Shown: positions 46,800 to 55,670 of the stretch, piece by piece
Layout: every line of letters begins with the position of its first letter
Numbering within the stretch: the first letter of the stretch is position 1
Source: Marmoricola sp.
GTDB taxonomy: Bacteria > Actinomycetota > Actinomycetes > Propionibacteriales > Nocardioidaceae
Direction: 5' to 3'
Assembly (NCBI GenBank): GCA_025965195.1
Contig: JAOPXK010000120.1
Span: forward strand, 1-64,000
Length of the DNA: 64,000 nucleotides
Program-made: the position numbers and the translations under genes
Notes under the pieces: model-generated
Database searches by the model: none
What the model was told of the DNA's origin: nothing
The model's input: only the letters and a program-made list of their open reading frames with translations

Positions 46800-47931
46800 C
46801 GAGGACCACCTTGCCATCGCCGACGACGAACCGGGTCCCGCGCAGGCCCTCGGGAATGTCCTCCGGGACGGCCGCAGTGATCAGCACCTGTTCGGCGCCG
46901 GAGACGAGCTCGGCCAGCTGGGCGCGCCGGCCGGAGTCGAGCTCGGCGAAGACGTCGTCGAGGATCAGCACCGGGTCGTCACCGGTGGACCGCAGCAGGT
47001 CGTAGGACGCCAGCCGGAGCGCCAGCGCGAACGACCACGATTCACCGTGCGACGCATAGCCCTTGACCGGGAACTCCCCCAGCGAGCAGATCAGGTCGTC
47101 GCGGTGTGGGCCCACCAGGCTGATCCCGCGATCGAGCTCGTCCTTGCGCCGCGCCTCGACGGCCGCGAGGAGAGCCTCGGTCAGGTCGCCGCGATCCGTC
47201 ATCCCGTCCGGGACCTCGAACGACGGCCGGTAGGTCATCGTTGCGTCATCCCGGCTGGCTCCCCGGGCGACCGCTTCGTATGACTTCCCGAGTAGTGGGA
47301 TCAGGTCGTCGACGAGCTGCATCCGGGCCGCCATGATCTCGGCACCCAACCGGGCCAGGTTCGCGTCCCAGACCCCGAGGGTGGACAGCGCCGACTCGGC
47401 CGATGGCCCGCCGCGTCGCGCCTGGCCGGCGGTCTTCAGCAGCGAGTTGCGCTGCTTGAGGACCCGGTCGTAGTCCGAGCGGGTGCCGGCATGCCTCGGC
47501 GTCTGCAGGGTCAGCAGCTCATCGGCGAACCTGCGGCGCTCGGTCGGGTCGCCCTTGACCAGCGCCAGGTCCTCCGGGGAGAACACCACCGTGCGCACCA
47601 GGCCGATCAGGTCGCGCGTCCTGGGCAGTGGCGACTTGTTGATCCGGGCCCGGTTGGACCTGCCCGGGTTGATCTCGATCTCGAGGACGGCACGGCGCTC
47701 GTCGCGGATCACCGCCGCCCGGATCACCGCCTGGGTCGCACCGGCCCGGACCAGTGGACCGTCCCCGGCGACCCGGTGCGAAGACAGGCTGGAGAGGTAG
47801 TCGATCGCCTCCACCAGGTTGGTCTTGCCCTGACCGTTGCGACCGACGAACGAGGTCACCCCCGGACCCAGCTCGACCTCGAGCGATCCGTAGGAGCGGA
47901 AGTCGTGCAGGGTCAGGTGGGCAACATGCAA
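46792..47931 (-). CDS. recF: DNA replication and repair protein RecF
   Basis: 379 aa SMC-like ATPase for gap repair. Walker A is [17 protein letters not shown]; the signature region and Walker B appear in [26 protein letters not shown] and [15 protein letters not shown] are RecF-specific. Starts ATG at 47931, 15 bases after the gnd stop, so gnd-recF-dciA are probably one transcript. Confidence 0.97.
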   Translation of the reverse strand: MHVAHLTLHDFRSYGSLEVELGPGVTSFVGRNGQGKTNLVEAIDYLSSLSSHRVAGDGPLVRAGATQAVIRAAVIRDERRAVLEIEINPGRSNRARINKSPLPRTRDLIGLVRTVVFSPEDLALVKGDPTERRRFADELLTLQTPRHAGTRSDYDRVLKQRNSLLKTAGQARRGGPSAESALSTLGVWDANLARLGAEIMAARMQLVDDLIPLLGKSYEAVARGASRDDATMTYRPSFEVPDGMTDRGDLTEALLAAVEARRKDELDRGISLVGPHRDDLICSLGEFPVKGYASHGESWSFALALRLASYDLLRSTGDDPVLILDDVFAELDSGRRAQLAELVSGAEQVLITAAVPEDIPEGLRGTRFVVGDGKVVLDD

Positions 47932-47946
47932 TTGGGCTTGCCTGCT

Positions 47947-48828
47947 CTATTTCTCGGGGTGCACCGCATGGCCGCCGAACTGGTTGCGCATCGCGGCGAT
48001 TGCCTTCATCGCCGGGCTGTCGTCCTGGCGGGAGGCGAAACGGGCGAACAGCGATGCGGCGATCGCGTTCATGGGTACGGCGTGCTCGATGGCCGCCTCG
48101 ACGGTCCACCGGCCCTCACCGGAGTCGTCGGCGTAGCCCTTGATCTTGTCCAGGTGGGCGTCGTCCTTGATCGCCGCGCAGAGCAGGTCGAGCAGCCACG
48201 ACCGGATCACGGTGCCTTCGCGCCACGAGTCGAAGATCGCCGGCACGTTCTCGACGAAGTCGACGGCCTCGAGGAGCTCCCAGCCTTCGGCGTACGACTG
48301 CATGATGGCGTACTCGATGCCGTTGTGAACCATCTTGGAGAAGTGCCCGGCCCCGGGTGCCTTGCCGGCGTGCACGAAGCCGGAGGTCCCCTCGGGCTTC
48401 AACGTGTCGAACGCGGGCTGAACCTTCGCGACGTTCTCGTCACTGCCACCGCACATCAGTGCGTAGCCGTTCTGCAGGCCCCAGACACCACCGGAGACGC
48501 CGCAGTCCACGAAACCGACGCCCAGCTCTCCGAGCATCTCGGCGTTCTTCTGGTCATCGGTCCAGCGGGAGTTGCCACCGTCGACGACCAGGTCGCCCTT
48601 GCCGAGCAGGTCACCGAGCTTCTTGATCGTCTCGCGCGTCGGGTCACCGGCCGGGACCATCACCCAGACCACCTTGGGGCTCGGCAGCTTCTCGACAAGC
48701 TCCGCCAGGCTCTTCACATCGGAGACGTCGGGGTTCATGTCGTAGCCCACGACGGTGTGGCCACCGTCGCGCAGCCGCTGGCGCATGTTGCCGCCCATCT
48801 TCCCGAGGCCGATGAGTCCGATGTCCAT
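47947..48828 (-). CDS. gnd: 6-phosphogluconate dehydrogenase (decarboxylating), short GndA-type
   Basis: 293 aa, the short form with one C-terminal helical domain instead of the 470-aa type. Rossmann start IGLIGLGKMGGNM; VVDGGNSRWTDD and DCGVSGGVWGLQNGYALM for substrate; HFSKMVHNGIEYAIMQ with the catalytic lysine. The glycine loop is followed by Asp (YDMNPD), suggesting NAD rather than NADP preference; this is inferred. Its place between dnaN and recF is a known actinobacterial feature. Confidence 0.95.
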   Translation of the reverse strand: MDIGLIGLGKMGGNMRQRLRDGGHTVVGYDMNPDVSDVKSLAELVEKLPSPKVVWVMVPAGDPTRETIKKLGDLLGKGDLVVDGGNSRWTDDQKNAEMLGELGVGFVDCGVSGGVWGLQNGYALMCGGSDENVAKVQPAFDTLKPEGTSGFVHAGKAPGAGHFSKMVHNGIEYAIMQSYAEGWELLEAVDFVENVPAIFDSWREGTVIRSWLLDLLCAAIKDDAHLDKIKGYADDSGEGRWTVEAAIEHAVPMNAIAASLFARFASRQDDSPAMKAIAAMRNQFGGHAVHPEK

Positions 48829-48882
48829 GCCTGCTCCTCATGTGATGTGACCCCTGGGAGGGGCCTGGCGGTCGGGCCTGGA

Positions 48883-50052
48883 TCAGGAGAGCAACCGACG
48901 CGGCATCAGCAGGTAGCGGAACTCGCTGTCGGCTTCTCCCTCGAGGGAGCCCACACCTGAGAGTACGACGGGCTTCGAAGCCTGGGTGAAGGCCAGCTCG
49001 ACGAAGGGTGTCTCGATCGCGGTCAGGCCGTCGAGCAGGAACTGCGGGTTGAAGCCGGTGGTGATGTCATCGCCGTTGATGCTGGCTTCGATCGACTCGC
49101 TCGCCATCGCCTCTTCGCCACTGCCGGCGTCAAGGGTCAGCACACCGTCGGAGAACTGCAGCTGGACGGCGGTGTTGCGTTCGGCCACCAGTGAGACCCG
49201 CTTGACGGAGTCGATGAGCTCGGACTTGTTGACCCGGGCCAGGGTCAGGTGCTCGCTCGGGAACAGCGACCGGACCTTCGGGAACTCACCGTCGAGCAAC
49301 CGGGTCGTGGTACGACGGATGCCGCCGCCGGCCGAACCCTCGAAGCCGATGATGCCTTCGCCGGCACCCGACCCGCTGGACAGCGCGATCGTGATGTCGG
49401 CGCCACCGGTGAGCGACTTGGCCGTGTCGGCGAGGACCTTCGCCGGCACCAGGGCGGCGGCGGTGATGTCGGCCGCGCTGGGGTTCCAGCTGAGCTCGCG
49501 CTGGGAGAGGCGGAAGCGGTCGGTCGCGAGCATCGCGATCGAGCTGCCGTCGAGCTCGACGCGGACACCGGTGAGCACCGGGAGCATGTCGTCGCGACCT
49601 GCGGCAGTGACTGCCTGGCTGACCGCGTGTGCGAAGAGCTCGCTCTTGACGGTGCCGCGCGCTTCGGGCATGACCGGGAGCGCCGGGTAGTCCTCGACGG
49701 GCATGGTCTGCAGGCTGAACCTGGCCGAGCCGCAGGTCAGCGTGACCTTCGCTCCGTCGATGACCATGTCGACCGGCTTGTTGGGCAGGCTCCGGCAGAT
49801 GTCGGCCAGCAGCCGCCCTGAGACGAGCGCCCGGCCTTCGTCGGAGACGTCGGCGTTGAGCGTTGCCCGCGCAGAGGTCTCGTAGTCGAAGGTGGAGAGC
49901 GTGAGTCCTTCGCCAGCACCGGCTGAGTCACTGAGCTGACCGGCCTCGATCAGCAGGCCGGCGAGGACCGGCGCGCTGGGACGGATCGGGAGGGCACGGG
50001 CCGTCCAGGCGACGGCATCGGCGAGAACGTCGCGTTCGACGCGGAACTTCAC
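48883..50052 (-). CDS. dnaN: DNA polymerase III beta subunit (sliding clamp)
   Basis: 389 aa, three clamp domains. N-terminal MKFRVERDVLADAVAWTARALP, LLIEAG; central LLATDRFRLSQRELSW; C-terminal FNPQFLLDGLTAI and FRYLLMPRRLL, whose end forms the hydrophobic pocket for client proteins. Separated from dnaA by the origin. ATG start with GAGG 8 bases upstream. Confidence 0.97.
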   Translation of the reverse strand: MKFRVERDVLADAVAWTARALPIRPSAPVLAGLLIEAGQLSDSAGAGEGLTLSTFDYETSARATLNADVSDEGRALVSGRLLADICRSLPNKPVDMVIDGAKVTLTCGSARFSLQTMPVEDYPALPVMPEARGTVKSELFAHAVSQAVTAAGRDDMLPVLTGVRVELDGSSIAMLATDRFRLSQRELSWNPSAADITAAALVPAKVLADTAKSLTGGADITIALSSGSGAGEGIIGFEGSAGGGIRRTTTRLLDGEFPKVRSLFPSEHLTLARVNKSELIDSVKRVSLVAERNTAVQLQFSDGVLTLDAGSGEEAMASESIEASINGDDITTGFNPQFLLDGLTAIETPFVELAFTQASKPVVLSGVGSLEGEADSEFRYLLMPRRLLS

Positions 50053-50506
50053 GAGTGGTGCCTCCTCGTAGCGCTGTGTTCGGCCGACCCCAAAATCATC
50101 ACGGAACCATCACTGGATCACGACCGGGCCGACTGCGGAAGTGAATCCTGCCACGCGGATCGGCTGCCGACATGCTCTGGCAGTGACTTCGTGGGCATCG
50201 GTTCCGGAGTTATCCCCAGGTCGGTCGCACCGTGACGGTTGCTCGACGAGGAATCAATTGTGAATTCAGTCGTAGTAGTAGGTCGTGTGGACACTGTGGA
50301 TAACCGGTGTCCGTGCAGGTCAGCCCGGCAATTTTGTGAGTCGGAGGCTGTGGAGCGCGGCGACGTCAGCTGGTCCAGCCTGTGCAGCGAGGCGGTGCGT
50401 GTGCACGGGGTGCGCTGGTCGTCCACAGGTTGTCCACACGTCGTCCACCGAAATTGCCGTGCGGAACCACAGGTTCCCCAGCTCCCGGATGTCCCAGATC
50501 TCGCCG
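50053..50506. other. Chromosomal replication origin oriC (dnaN-dnaA intergenic region)
   Basis: 454 bases with no gene. DnaA boxes: exact TTATCCACA on the minus strand at 50295-50303 and exact TTGTCCACA on the plus strand at 50430-50438. Single-mismatch boxes lie at 50210-50218 (TTATCCCCA), 50286-50294 (GTGTCCACA, minus) and 50419-50427 (TCGTCCACA); a weaker one at 50441-50449. The stretch at about 50252-50280 is AT-rich and could be the unwinding element. Position and box content match actinobacterial origins. Confidence 0.9.
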
Positions 50507-52006
50507 TCACGACTGCTTTGCCTGCTGCTTGACCCGCGTCGTGAGCTCGGTGACCTGGTGGAAGACATTGCGCCGCTCGGCCAGGTCCTTGCGGATCCGG
50601 CGATCGGCGTTCATCACCGTGGTGTGGTCGCGGCCGCCGAACTGCTGACCGATCTTCGGCAGTGAGAGCTCGGTGAGCTCGCGGCACAGGTACATCGCGA
50701 TCTGGCGAGCCGTGACGAGCGCGCGCGTCCGGCTCGGTCCGCAGAGGTCGTCGATGCTGTAGCCGAAGTAGGAGGCGGTCTGGGCGATGATCAGGCCTGC
50801 CGTGACCTCCGGCTCGCCACCTTCGGGAATGAGGTCCTTGAGCACGATCTCGGCCAGAGTCAGGTCGACGTCCTGGCGGTTGATGCTGGCGAACGCCGTG
50901 ACCCGGATCAGGGCGCCTTCGAGCTCGCGGATGTTGGTCTGGATCCGGCTGGCGATGAACTCGAGTACGTCGGGCGGAGCCGAGAGCCGTTCGGCCGCGG
51001 CCTTCTTGCGCAGAATCGCGATCCGGGTCTCGAGGTCGGGCGGCTGGACGTCGGTGAGCAGGCCCCACTCGAAGCGGTTGCGCAACCGGTCCTCGAGCTG
51101 GGTGAGCCGCTTGGGGGGGCGGTCACTCGACATCACGATCTGCTTGTTGGCGTTGTGCAGCGTGTTGAAGGTGTGGAAGAACTCCTCCTGCGTCGACTGC
51201 TTGCCCTCGAGGAACTGGATGTCGTCGATGAGCAGCACGTCGACGTCGCGGTAACGGCGTTGCAGCTCGGCCGTGGTGGCGTCCTTGATCGCGTTGATCA
51301 CGTCGTTGGTGAACGCCTCGGAGGAGACATAGCGGATCTTCGCACCGGTGTAGAGGCTGTGCACGTAGTGCCCGATCGCGTGCAGCAGGTGGGTCTTGCC
51401 GAGTCCGGAGTCGCCGTACACCAGGAGTGGGTTGTAGGCCTTGCCCGGCGCCTCCGCGACCGCCACCGCGGCGGCATGCGCGAATCGGTTCGATGACCCG
51501 ATGACGAACGTCTCGAAGGTGTAGCGCGGGTTCAGTGGGCTGTCCGGGATGCCGGTACTGATGCTTGCCCCGCTGTAAGGCCGGGTATTTGTCGACATGT
51601 TGCTTTGTTGACTCATCGATGAAGCGATGTGTTGTTGGATGGGTTGCTGTAGTGACTGCTGGGGCGCCGGCGCAGTGGTCATCTGGGGCGCCTGCGCCTC
51701 GCTGGCGGCCTGCTGGTCAGCCACGACGGGGGGTGGCACGTCGGTCTCGAGCGTCTCGTCAACGGTGACTGCGATCCGGATCTGCCGGCCGAGGATGTCG
51801 CCGAGGGCGTCCTCGAGCCTGGTGCGCAGCCGGCCTTCGAGCTGCGTCCGGGTGAACTCGTTGGGTACGGCGATCACAGCGGTGTTCTCGGCCAGCATCA
51901 CCGGCTGACTCGAGGCCAGCCAGACTCGCTGGTTGGGGGCCAGGTTCTCGACTACTCCCGGCCACAGATCCGCCAACTCGACCCGATCCGAACTCGATGC
52001 CTCCAC
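50507..52006 (-). CDS. dnaA: Chromosomal replication initiator protein DnaA
   Basis: 499 aa. Domain I at about 1-85, a Gln/Pro-rich domain II at about 95-155 (with runs such as [19 protein letters not shown]), the AAA+ domain III with Walker [16 protein letters not shown] and Walker [14 protein letters not shown], and the DNA-binding domain IV ending [18 protein letters not shown]. The upstream gap carries further DnaA boxes, so autoregulation is likely. Confidence 0.98.
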   Translation of the reverse strand: MEASSSDRVELADLWPGVVENLAPNQRVWLASSQPVMLAENTAVIAVPNEFTRTQLEGRLRTRLEDALGDILGRQIRIAVTVDETLETDVPPPVVADQQAASEAQAPQMTTAPAPQQSLQQPIQQHIASSMSQQSNMSTNTRPYSGASISTGIPDSPLNPRYTFETFVIGSSNRFAHAAAVAVAEAPGKAYNPLLVYGDSGLGKTHLLHAIGHYVHSLYTGAKIRYVSSEAFTNDVINAIKDATTAELQRRYRDVDVLLIDDIQFLEGKQSTQEEFFHTFNTLHNANKQIVMSSDRPPKRLTQLEDRLRNRFEWGLLTDVQPPDLETRIAILRKKAAAERLSAPPDVLEFIASRIQTNIRELEGALIRVTAFASINRQDVDLTLAEIVLKDLIPEGGEPEVTAGLIIAQTASYFGYSIDDLCGPSRTRALVTARQIAMYLCRELTELSLPKIGQQFGGRDHTTVMNADRRIRKDLAERRNVFHQVTELTTRVKQQAKQS

Positions 52007-52602
52007 GCGCTTTCGCGCCTCCCTCGATTGGTCGTGCCTGGCAGTTCGATCCTGTGTCCGTCGGTGGGATCCCGAAGAGAATCCACACCTTTGTCCACAG
52101 GTTGTGCAATGCGAGTCGGATCAGGTTCCTGTAGTCCGCCAAGGCCTTGACCCGGACCCCGATCCGCCGCCTGTTCGACCAGTTCAGAGGGACAATTCGC
52201 AACTTCGCCACCAAGCTGGGTGGTGCTGTTGCAGATCAGCGGATCGGCGGCCGATACGTGTTCCCCGGAGACCGGACGCTAACAACGAATCAGGGGTCGA
52301 TCAACCGGTTGTCCACAGGTTCCCGAAGTCATCTAGACGGGGAGCGGCGCGTTGGCCGGAATTGCCGGGCACCTGATGAGATCATGTTCTGTTCGGCTTG
52401 GAGTCGCTCGGCAGCTGTCGAATTGACCCGGCATCGGCGAAACGCGTACCGTTGCTAGGTCGAGACCGGTGTCGACCGGTGCCGCATGTCCACGACCAGT
52501 TGCGTGGGTGAGCGGTGCCAGTTGACTAGTTCAGCTGGCGAGCGTTCGCTCGTGTGACCCCGGTCCAGACATCGTCCTATCCGTCTCCAGGTGGAGTTCA
52601 TC
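52007..52602. promoter_or_regulatory. dnaA/rpmH divergent promoter region with DnaA boxes
   Basis: 596 bases without a gene. Two exact TTGTCCACA boxes lie at 52091-52099 and 52309-52317, and a weaker GAATCCACA at 52079-52087. The dnaA promoter(s) must be here on the minus strand. Toward rpmH there is a plausible promoter, listed separately. Confidence 0.75.
52423..52452 (+). promoter_or_regulatory. Candidate rpmH promoter
   Basis: TTGACC at 52423-52428, 18 bases, then TACCGT at 52447-52452, matching the TANNNT pattern of actinobacterial -10 sites. It is about 150 bases before the rpmH start, so a long leader would result. Not tested. Confidence 0.45.
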
Positions 52603-52740
52603 GTGAGCAAGCGTACTTTTCAGCCGAACAATCGTCGTCGGGCCAAGACCCACGGGTTCCGTCTCCGGATGCGTACCCGCGCCGGTCGCGCCATCCTGTC
52701 CGCCCGGCGTGCCAAGGGCCGCAGCACCCTGTCTGCCTGA
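52603..52740 (+). CDS. rpmH: 50S ribosomal protein L34
   Basis: 45 aa, very basic. [37 protein letters not shown] and the final STLSA are invariant L34 features. GTG start with AGGTGGAG upstream. First gene of the rpmH-rnpA-yidD-yidC-jag-rsmG series transcribed away from dnaA. Confidence 0.98.
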   Translation: MSKRTFQPNNRRRAKTHGFRLRMRTRAGRAILSARRAKGRSTLSA

Positions 52741-52754
52741 GGCCGGCCTGCCGG

Positions 52755-53114
52755 GTGCTGAGTGCTCGCAACCGCCTCACCTCGTCGGATTCGTTCCGAC
52801 AGGCCGTTCGCCATGGGCAACGCGCCGGAGGGGCAGTGCTGGTCGTGCATCTGCTGACCGCTGACGGCGACTCGCCTGCCCAGGTGGGTTTCGTCGTCTC
52901 GAAGGCGGTTGGCCCGGCGGTCACCCGCAATCTTGTGAAGCGCCGACTCCGCCACCACGCCCGGGAGCGAGTTTCCTCGCTACCGGGTTCGAGCACGCTC
53001 GTCGTACGGGCGTTGCCGGCAGCCGCCGGGGCGTCGTACGCCGAACTTGTGGCCGAGTTCGATCGTTGTCTGGATCGTGCGGTTGCCGCTCCGGCACGAG
53101 GAGGTCGCGGGTGA
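52755..53114 (+). CDS. rnpA: Ribonuclease P protein component
   Basis: 119 aa. Assists the RNase P RNA in tRNA 5' processing. [20 protein letters not shown] at the N-terminus, [22 protein letters not shown] with the RNR-type basic helix. The GTG at 52755 gives the normal N-terminus; upstream codons in frame overlap rpmH. 14 bases after rpmH. Its stop overlaps the yidD start (GTGA). Confidence 0.95.
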   Translation: MLSARNRLTSSDSFRQAVRHGQRAGGAVLVVHLLTADGDSPAQVGFVVSKAVGPAVTRNLVKRRLRHHARERVSSLPGSSTLVVRALPAAAGASYAELVAEFDRCLDRAVAAPARGGRG

Positions 53115-53356
53115 AATACGTCCTGATCGGCGTGCTCAAGGCGTATCGCCTCCTGATCAGCCCGCTCTACGGCCAGGTCTGCCGCTATCACCCCTCCTGC
53201 TCGGCCTACGCGCTCGAGGCGGTGACGGCGCACGGCTCGCTCAAGGGCAGCTGGCTCGCCGTACGCCGCCTGGGCCGTTGTCACCCCTGGGCCGCGGGTG
53301 GCTATGACCCCGTCCCACCCGCGTCTTCTCGCTCAACCGTGACTCAAGGAGTCTGA
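53111..53356 (+). CDS. yidD: Membrane protein insertion efficiency factor YidD
   Basis: 81 aa. Typical YidD: amphipathic N-terminus [20 protein letters not shown], then [15 protein letters not shown], and [20 protein letters not shown] start at 53111 overlapping the rnpA stop. yidC follows directly after its stop. Confidence 0.96.
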   Translation: MKYVLIGVLKAYRLLISPLYGQVCRYHPSCSAYALEAVTAHGSLKGSWLAVRRLGRCHPWAAGGYDPVPPASSRSTVTQGV

Positions 53357-54379
53357 GTGTCCTTCCTAGGATCAATCGGCCACTTCATCATGACGCCGCT
53401 GTACTACCTGATCTCGGTAGTCCTCGTCGGCGCCCACAACGTCTGGGGCTCGGTCTTCGGGGCTGCGTCGGGGATCTCCTGGGTGCTCTCGATCATCACG
53501 CTCACCCTGGTGATCCGGGCGGCGCTGATCCCGCTCTTCGTCAAGCAGATCAAGTCCTCGCGCAACATGCAGCTGCTGCAGCCGAAGGTCAAGGAGCTGC
53601 AGAAGAAGTACAGCCACGACCGGGAGAAGCTCGCCGCGGAGACGATGGCGCTCTACAAGGAGACCGGGACGAACCCGTTCGCCTCGTGCCTGCCGATCAT
53701 CGTGCAGATGCCGATCTTCCTGGCGCTGTTCCGGTTGCTCAGCCATGCCGCGTCGAAGGGCCAGGGCAGCGGGATCCTCAGCGACACGGCGGCGAAGCAG
53801 TTTGCGCACGCGCCAATCTTCGGCGGGACGCTGTCGGCGACGTTCCTCCATGACGACGGCTCGATCCAGGTCAAGATAATTGCTGGTTTCCTGGTTCTCG
53901 CGATGACCGCGACCACGTTCCTCACCCAGCGTCAGCTGATGAGCAAGAACATGCCGGCCGATGCGCTCAGCGGCCCCTACGCTCAGCAGCAGAAGATGCT
54001 GCTCTACGTGTTGCCGCTGGTGTTTGCCTTCGGTGGCGTCGCGTTCCCGGTCGGGGTGCTGCTCTACTGGACGACCTCGAACCTGTGGACGATGTGTCAG
54101 CAGTTCTATGTAATCCGCAACAACCCGGCGCCCAACACCGAGGCGGAGCGCGCAAAGTTCGCGCGTGATGCCGCAAAGGCGAAGCGGCACGACACACCTG
54201 CGCCCAGCACCGAGGTGGCGAGCTCGGATGGCTCCACGGCCGTGGTCGAGGAGACCGACCGACGCCCCGCCCAACGGCAGCAGCCGAAGCGGCAGTCGCG
54301 CGAGAAGCGCAAGCAGGTCAAGCCCGGCGACAAGCCACTGCCGGGTTCCACCGATGAATCCCCCCAGCCCGGCGCCTGA
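53357..54379 (+). CDS. yidC: Membrane protein insertase YidC
   Basis: 340 aa. Five-helix YidC/Oxa1 core: ISWVLSIITLTLVIRAALIPLFVKQ with the essential arginine in the groove, the coiled loop VKELQKKYSHDREKLAAETMALYKE, LPIIVQMPIFLALFRLL and LLYWTTSNLWTMCQQFYV. The C-terminal 85 residues are Lys/Arg/Gln-rich and probably contact the ribosome. No signal peptide with the large periplasmic domain, as expected outside Gram-negatives. Confidence 0.97.
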   Translation: MSFLGSIGHFIMTPLYYLISVVLVGAHNVWGSVFGAASGISWVLSIITLTLVIRAALIPLFVKQIKSSRNMQLLQPKVKELQKKYSHDREKLAAETMALYKETGTNPFASCLPIIVQMPIFLALFRLLSHAASKGQGSGILSDTAAKQFAHAPIFGGTLSATFLHDDGSIQVKIIAGFLVLAMTATTFLTQRQLMSKNMPADALSGPYAQQQKMLLYVLPLVFAFGGVAFPVGVLLYWTTSNLWTMCQQFYVIRNNPAPNTEAERAKFARDAAKAKRHDTPAPSTEVASSDGSTAVVEETDRRPAQRQQPKRQSREKRKQVKPGDKPLPGSTDESPQPGA

Positions 54380-54408
54380 GCGCCACCGCACCCCCGCAGG
54401 AGTAGACC

Positions 54409-54969
54409 TTGAGTGACGAGACTGTGCAGATGGACAAGATCGACGAAGCCCCGGCTGCCGAGGCTGAGACCGACGCTGCCCCTGATTCGCCGGAGGAGAG
54501 CCGGGCCAGCCGCGCCGACCGCCTGGAGCAGGAGGGCGAGATCGCGGCTGACTACCTCGAGGAGCTGCTCGAGATCGCTGATCTCGACGGTGACATCGAC
54601 ATGGATGTCGAGGGTGACCGAGCCACTGTCTCCATCGTCGGCGCCGATCTCCCCCAGCTGGTCGGACGGGACGGCGAGGTCCTGGAGGCGCTGCAGGAGC
54701 TGACCCGGCTGGCGGTGTACCGGGAGACCGGCGAGCGCTCCAGGCTGATGCTGGACGTCTCGGGCCACCGTGCGGACCGGCGCTCGACCCTCGAGGAGCA
54801 GGCGGATGGGATCGTCGCCCAGGTCAAGGAGAGCGGCGAGCCCGTCTCACTCGACCCGATGAGCCCGTTCGAGCGCAAGGTGGTGCACGACGCCGTGGCC
54901 GCTGCCGGCCTCAGGTCTGAGTCCGAGGGAGTGGAGCCGCGACGGTACGTCGTAGTCTTGCCCTCGTGA
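54409..54969 (+). CDS. jag: Jag/KhpB-family RNA-binding protein (KH + R3H)
   Basis: 186 aa. An acidic N-terminal leader (1-about 45), a KH-like domain (about 60-125, with GADLPQLVGRDGEVLEALQ), and a C-terminal R3H domain (DPMSPFERKVVHDAVAAA, ending EPRRYVVVLPS). The Jag-N domain of Firmicutes is absent, as usual in actinobacteria. Start is TTG at 54409 with AGGAG 6 bases upstream. The stop overlaps the rsmG GTG. Confidence 0.93.
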   Translation: MSDETVQMDKIDEAPAAEAETDAAPDSPEESRASRADRLEQEGEIAADYLEELLEIADLDGDIDMDVEGDRATVSIVGADLPQLVGRDGEVLEALQELTRLAVYRETGERSRLMLDVSGHRADRRSTLEEQADGIVAQVKESGEPVSLDPMSPFERKVVHDAVAAAGLRSESEGVEPRRYVVVLPS

Positions 54970-55667
54970 TTGACGATGTTTCACGTGAAACACCCCCCGC
55001 GCCCGAGGTGGCACGGGGGGTGTTTTCAACTCGGCTGCCGATTGCGGAGGCCTACGCCGACCTGCTCACCGGCGACGGGACGCTGCGTGGACTGATCGGT
55101 CCCCGGGAGGTGCCCCGAATCTGGGAGCGGCACATCTTGAACTGCGCGATGGTTACCGAGCTGATGCCGGAGCACGCCTCTGTGTGCGACATCGGCTCGG
55201 GTGCCGGACTGCCTGGTGTGGTGATCGCGATCAGGCGCCCCGACCTGCACGTCGTGCTGGTCGAGCCGTTGCTCCGGCGGACCACGTTTCTGGACGAGGC
55301 AGTGGCCGTTCTGGGCCTGGCCAATGTCACCGTCCACAGGGGCCGTGCAGAGGACTTGCACGATCGTCAGGAGTTCGATGTGGTGACCGCCCGGGCGGTG
55401 GCGCCGCTGGAGCGGCTAGTGGGATGGTCGCTGCCGCTGGTACGGACTGGCGGGGTGTTCCTTGCCATGAAAGGCTCAGGCGCACACGCCGAGGTGGAAG
55501 CCTCGGATGCTGCACTGCACAGGTTTGGCGGGGTGGACGTGAGTGTCGAAGTGGTCGGTGTCGGCGTGGTTGAGCCGCCGGTGACGGTGGTCAAGGTGGT
55601 CAAGGGTGTGCCGATGGAGACCCGCGGAAGTCAGACGAAGCGCAAGCCGCGCTCGAGGAGGTCATGA
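54966..55667 (+). CDS. rsmG: 16S rRNA (guanine-527-N7)-methyltransferase RsmG
   Basis: 233 aa. SAM-binding VCDIGSGAGLPGVVIAI, the VVLVEPLLRRTTFLDEAV strand and VVTARAVAPLERLVGW are typical. Loss of this enzyme gives low-level streptomycin resistance in other bacteria. GTG start overlapping the jag stop. Its first codons contain a parS site and are read as DDVSRETPP. The C-terminus is basic. Confidence 0.96.
   Translation: MIDDVSRETPPAPEVARGVFSTRLPIAEAYADLLTGDGTLRGLIGPREVPRIWERHILNCAMVTELMPEHASVCDIGSGAGLPGVVIAIRRPDLHVVLVEPLLRRTTFLDEAVAVLGLANVTVHRGRAEDLHDRQEFDVVTARAVAPLERLVGWSLPLVRTGGVFLAMKGSGAHAEVEASDAALHRFGGVDVSVEVVGVGVVEPPVTVVKVVKGVPMETRGSQTKRKPRSRRS
54977..54992. promoter_or_regulatory. 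parS site 1
   Basis: TGTTTCACGTGAAACA, a perfect 16-bp palindrome and the canonical ParB-binding site, located inside the first codons of rsmG, 4.7 kb from oriC. Confidence 0.97.
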
Positions 55668-55670
55668 GCA

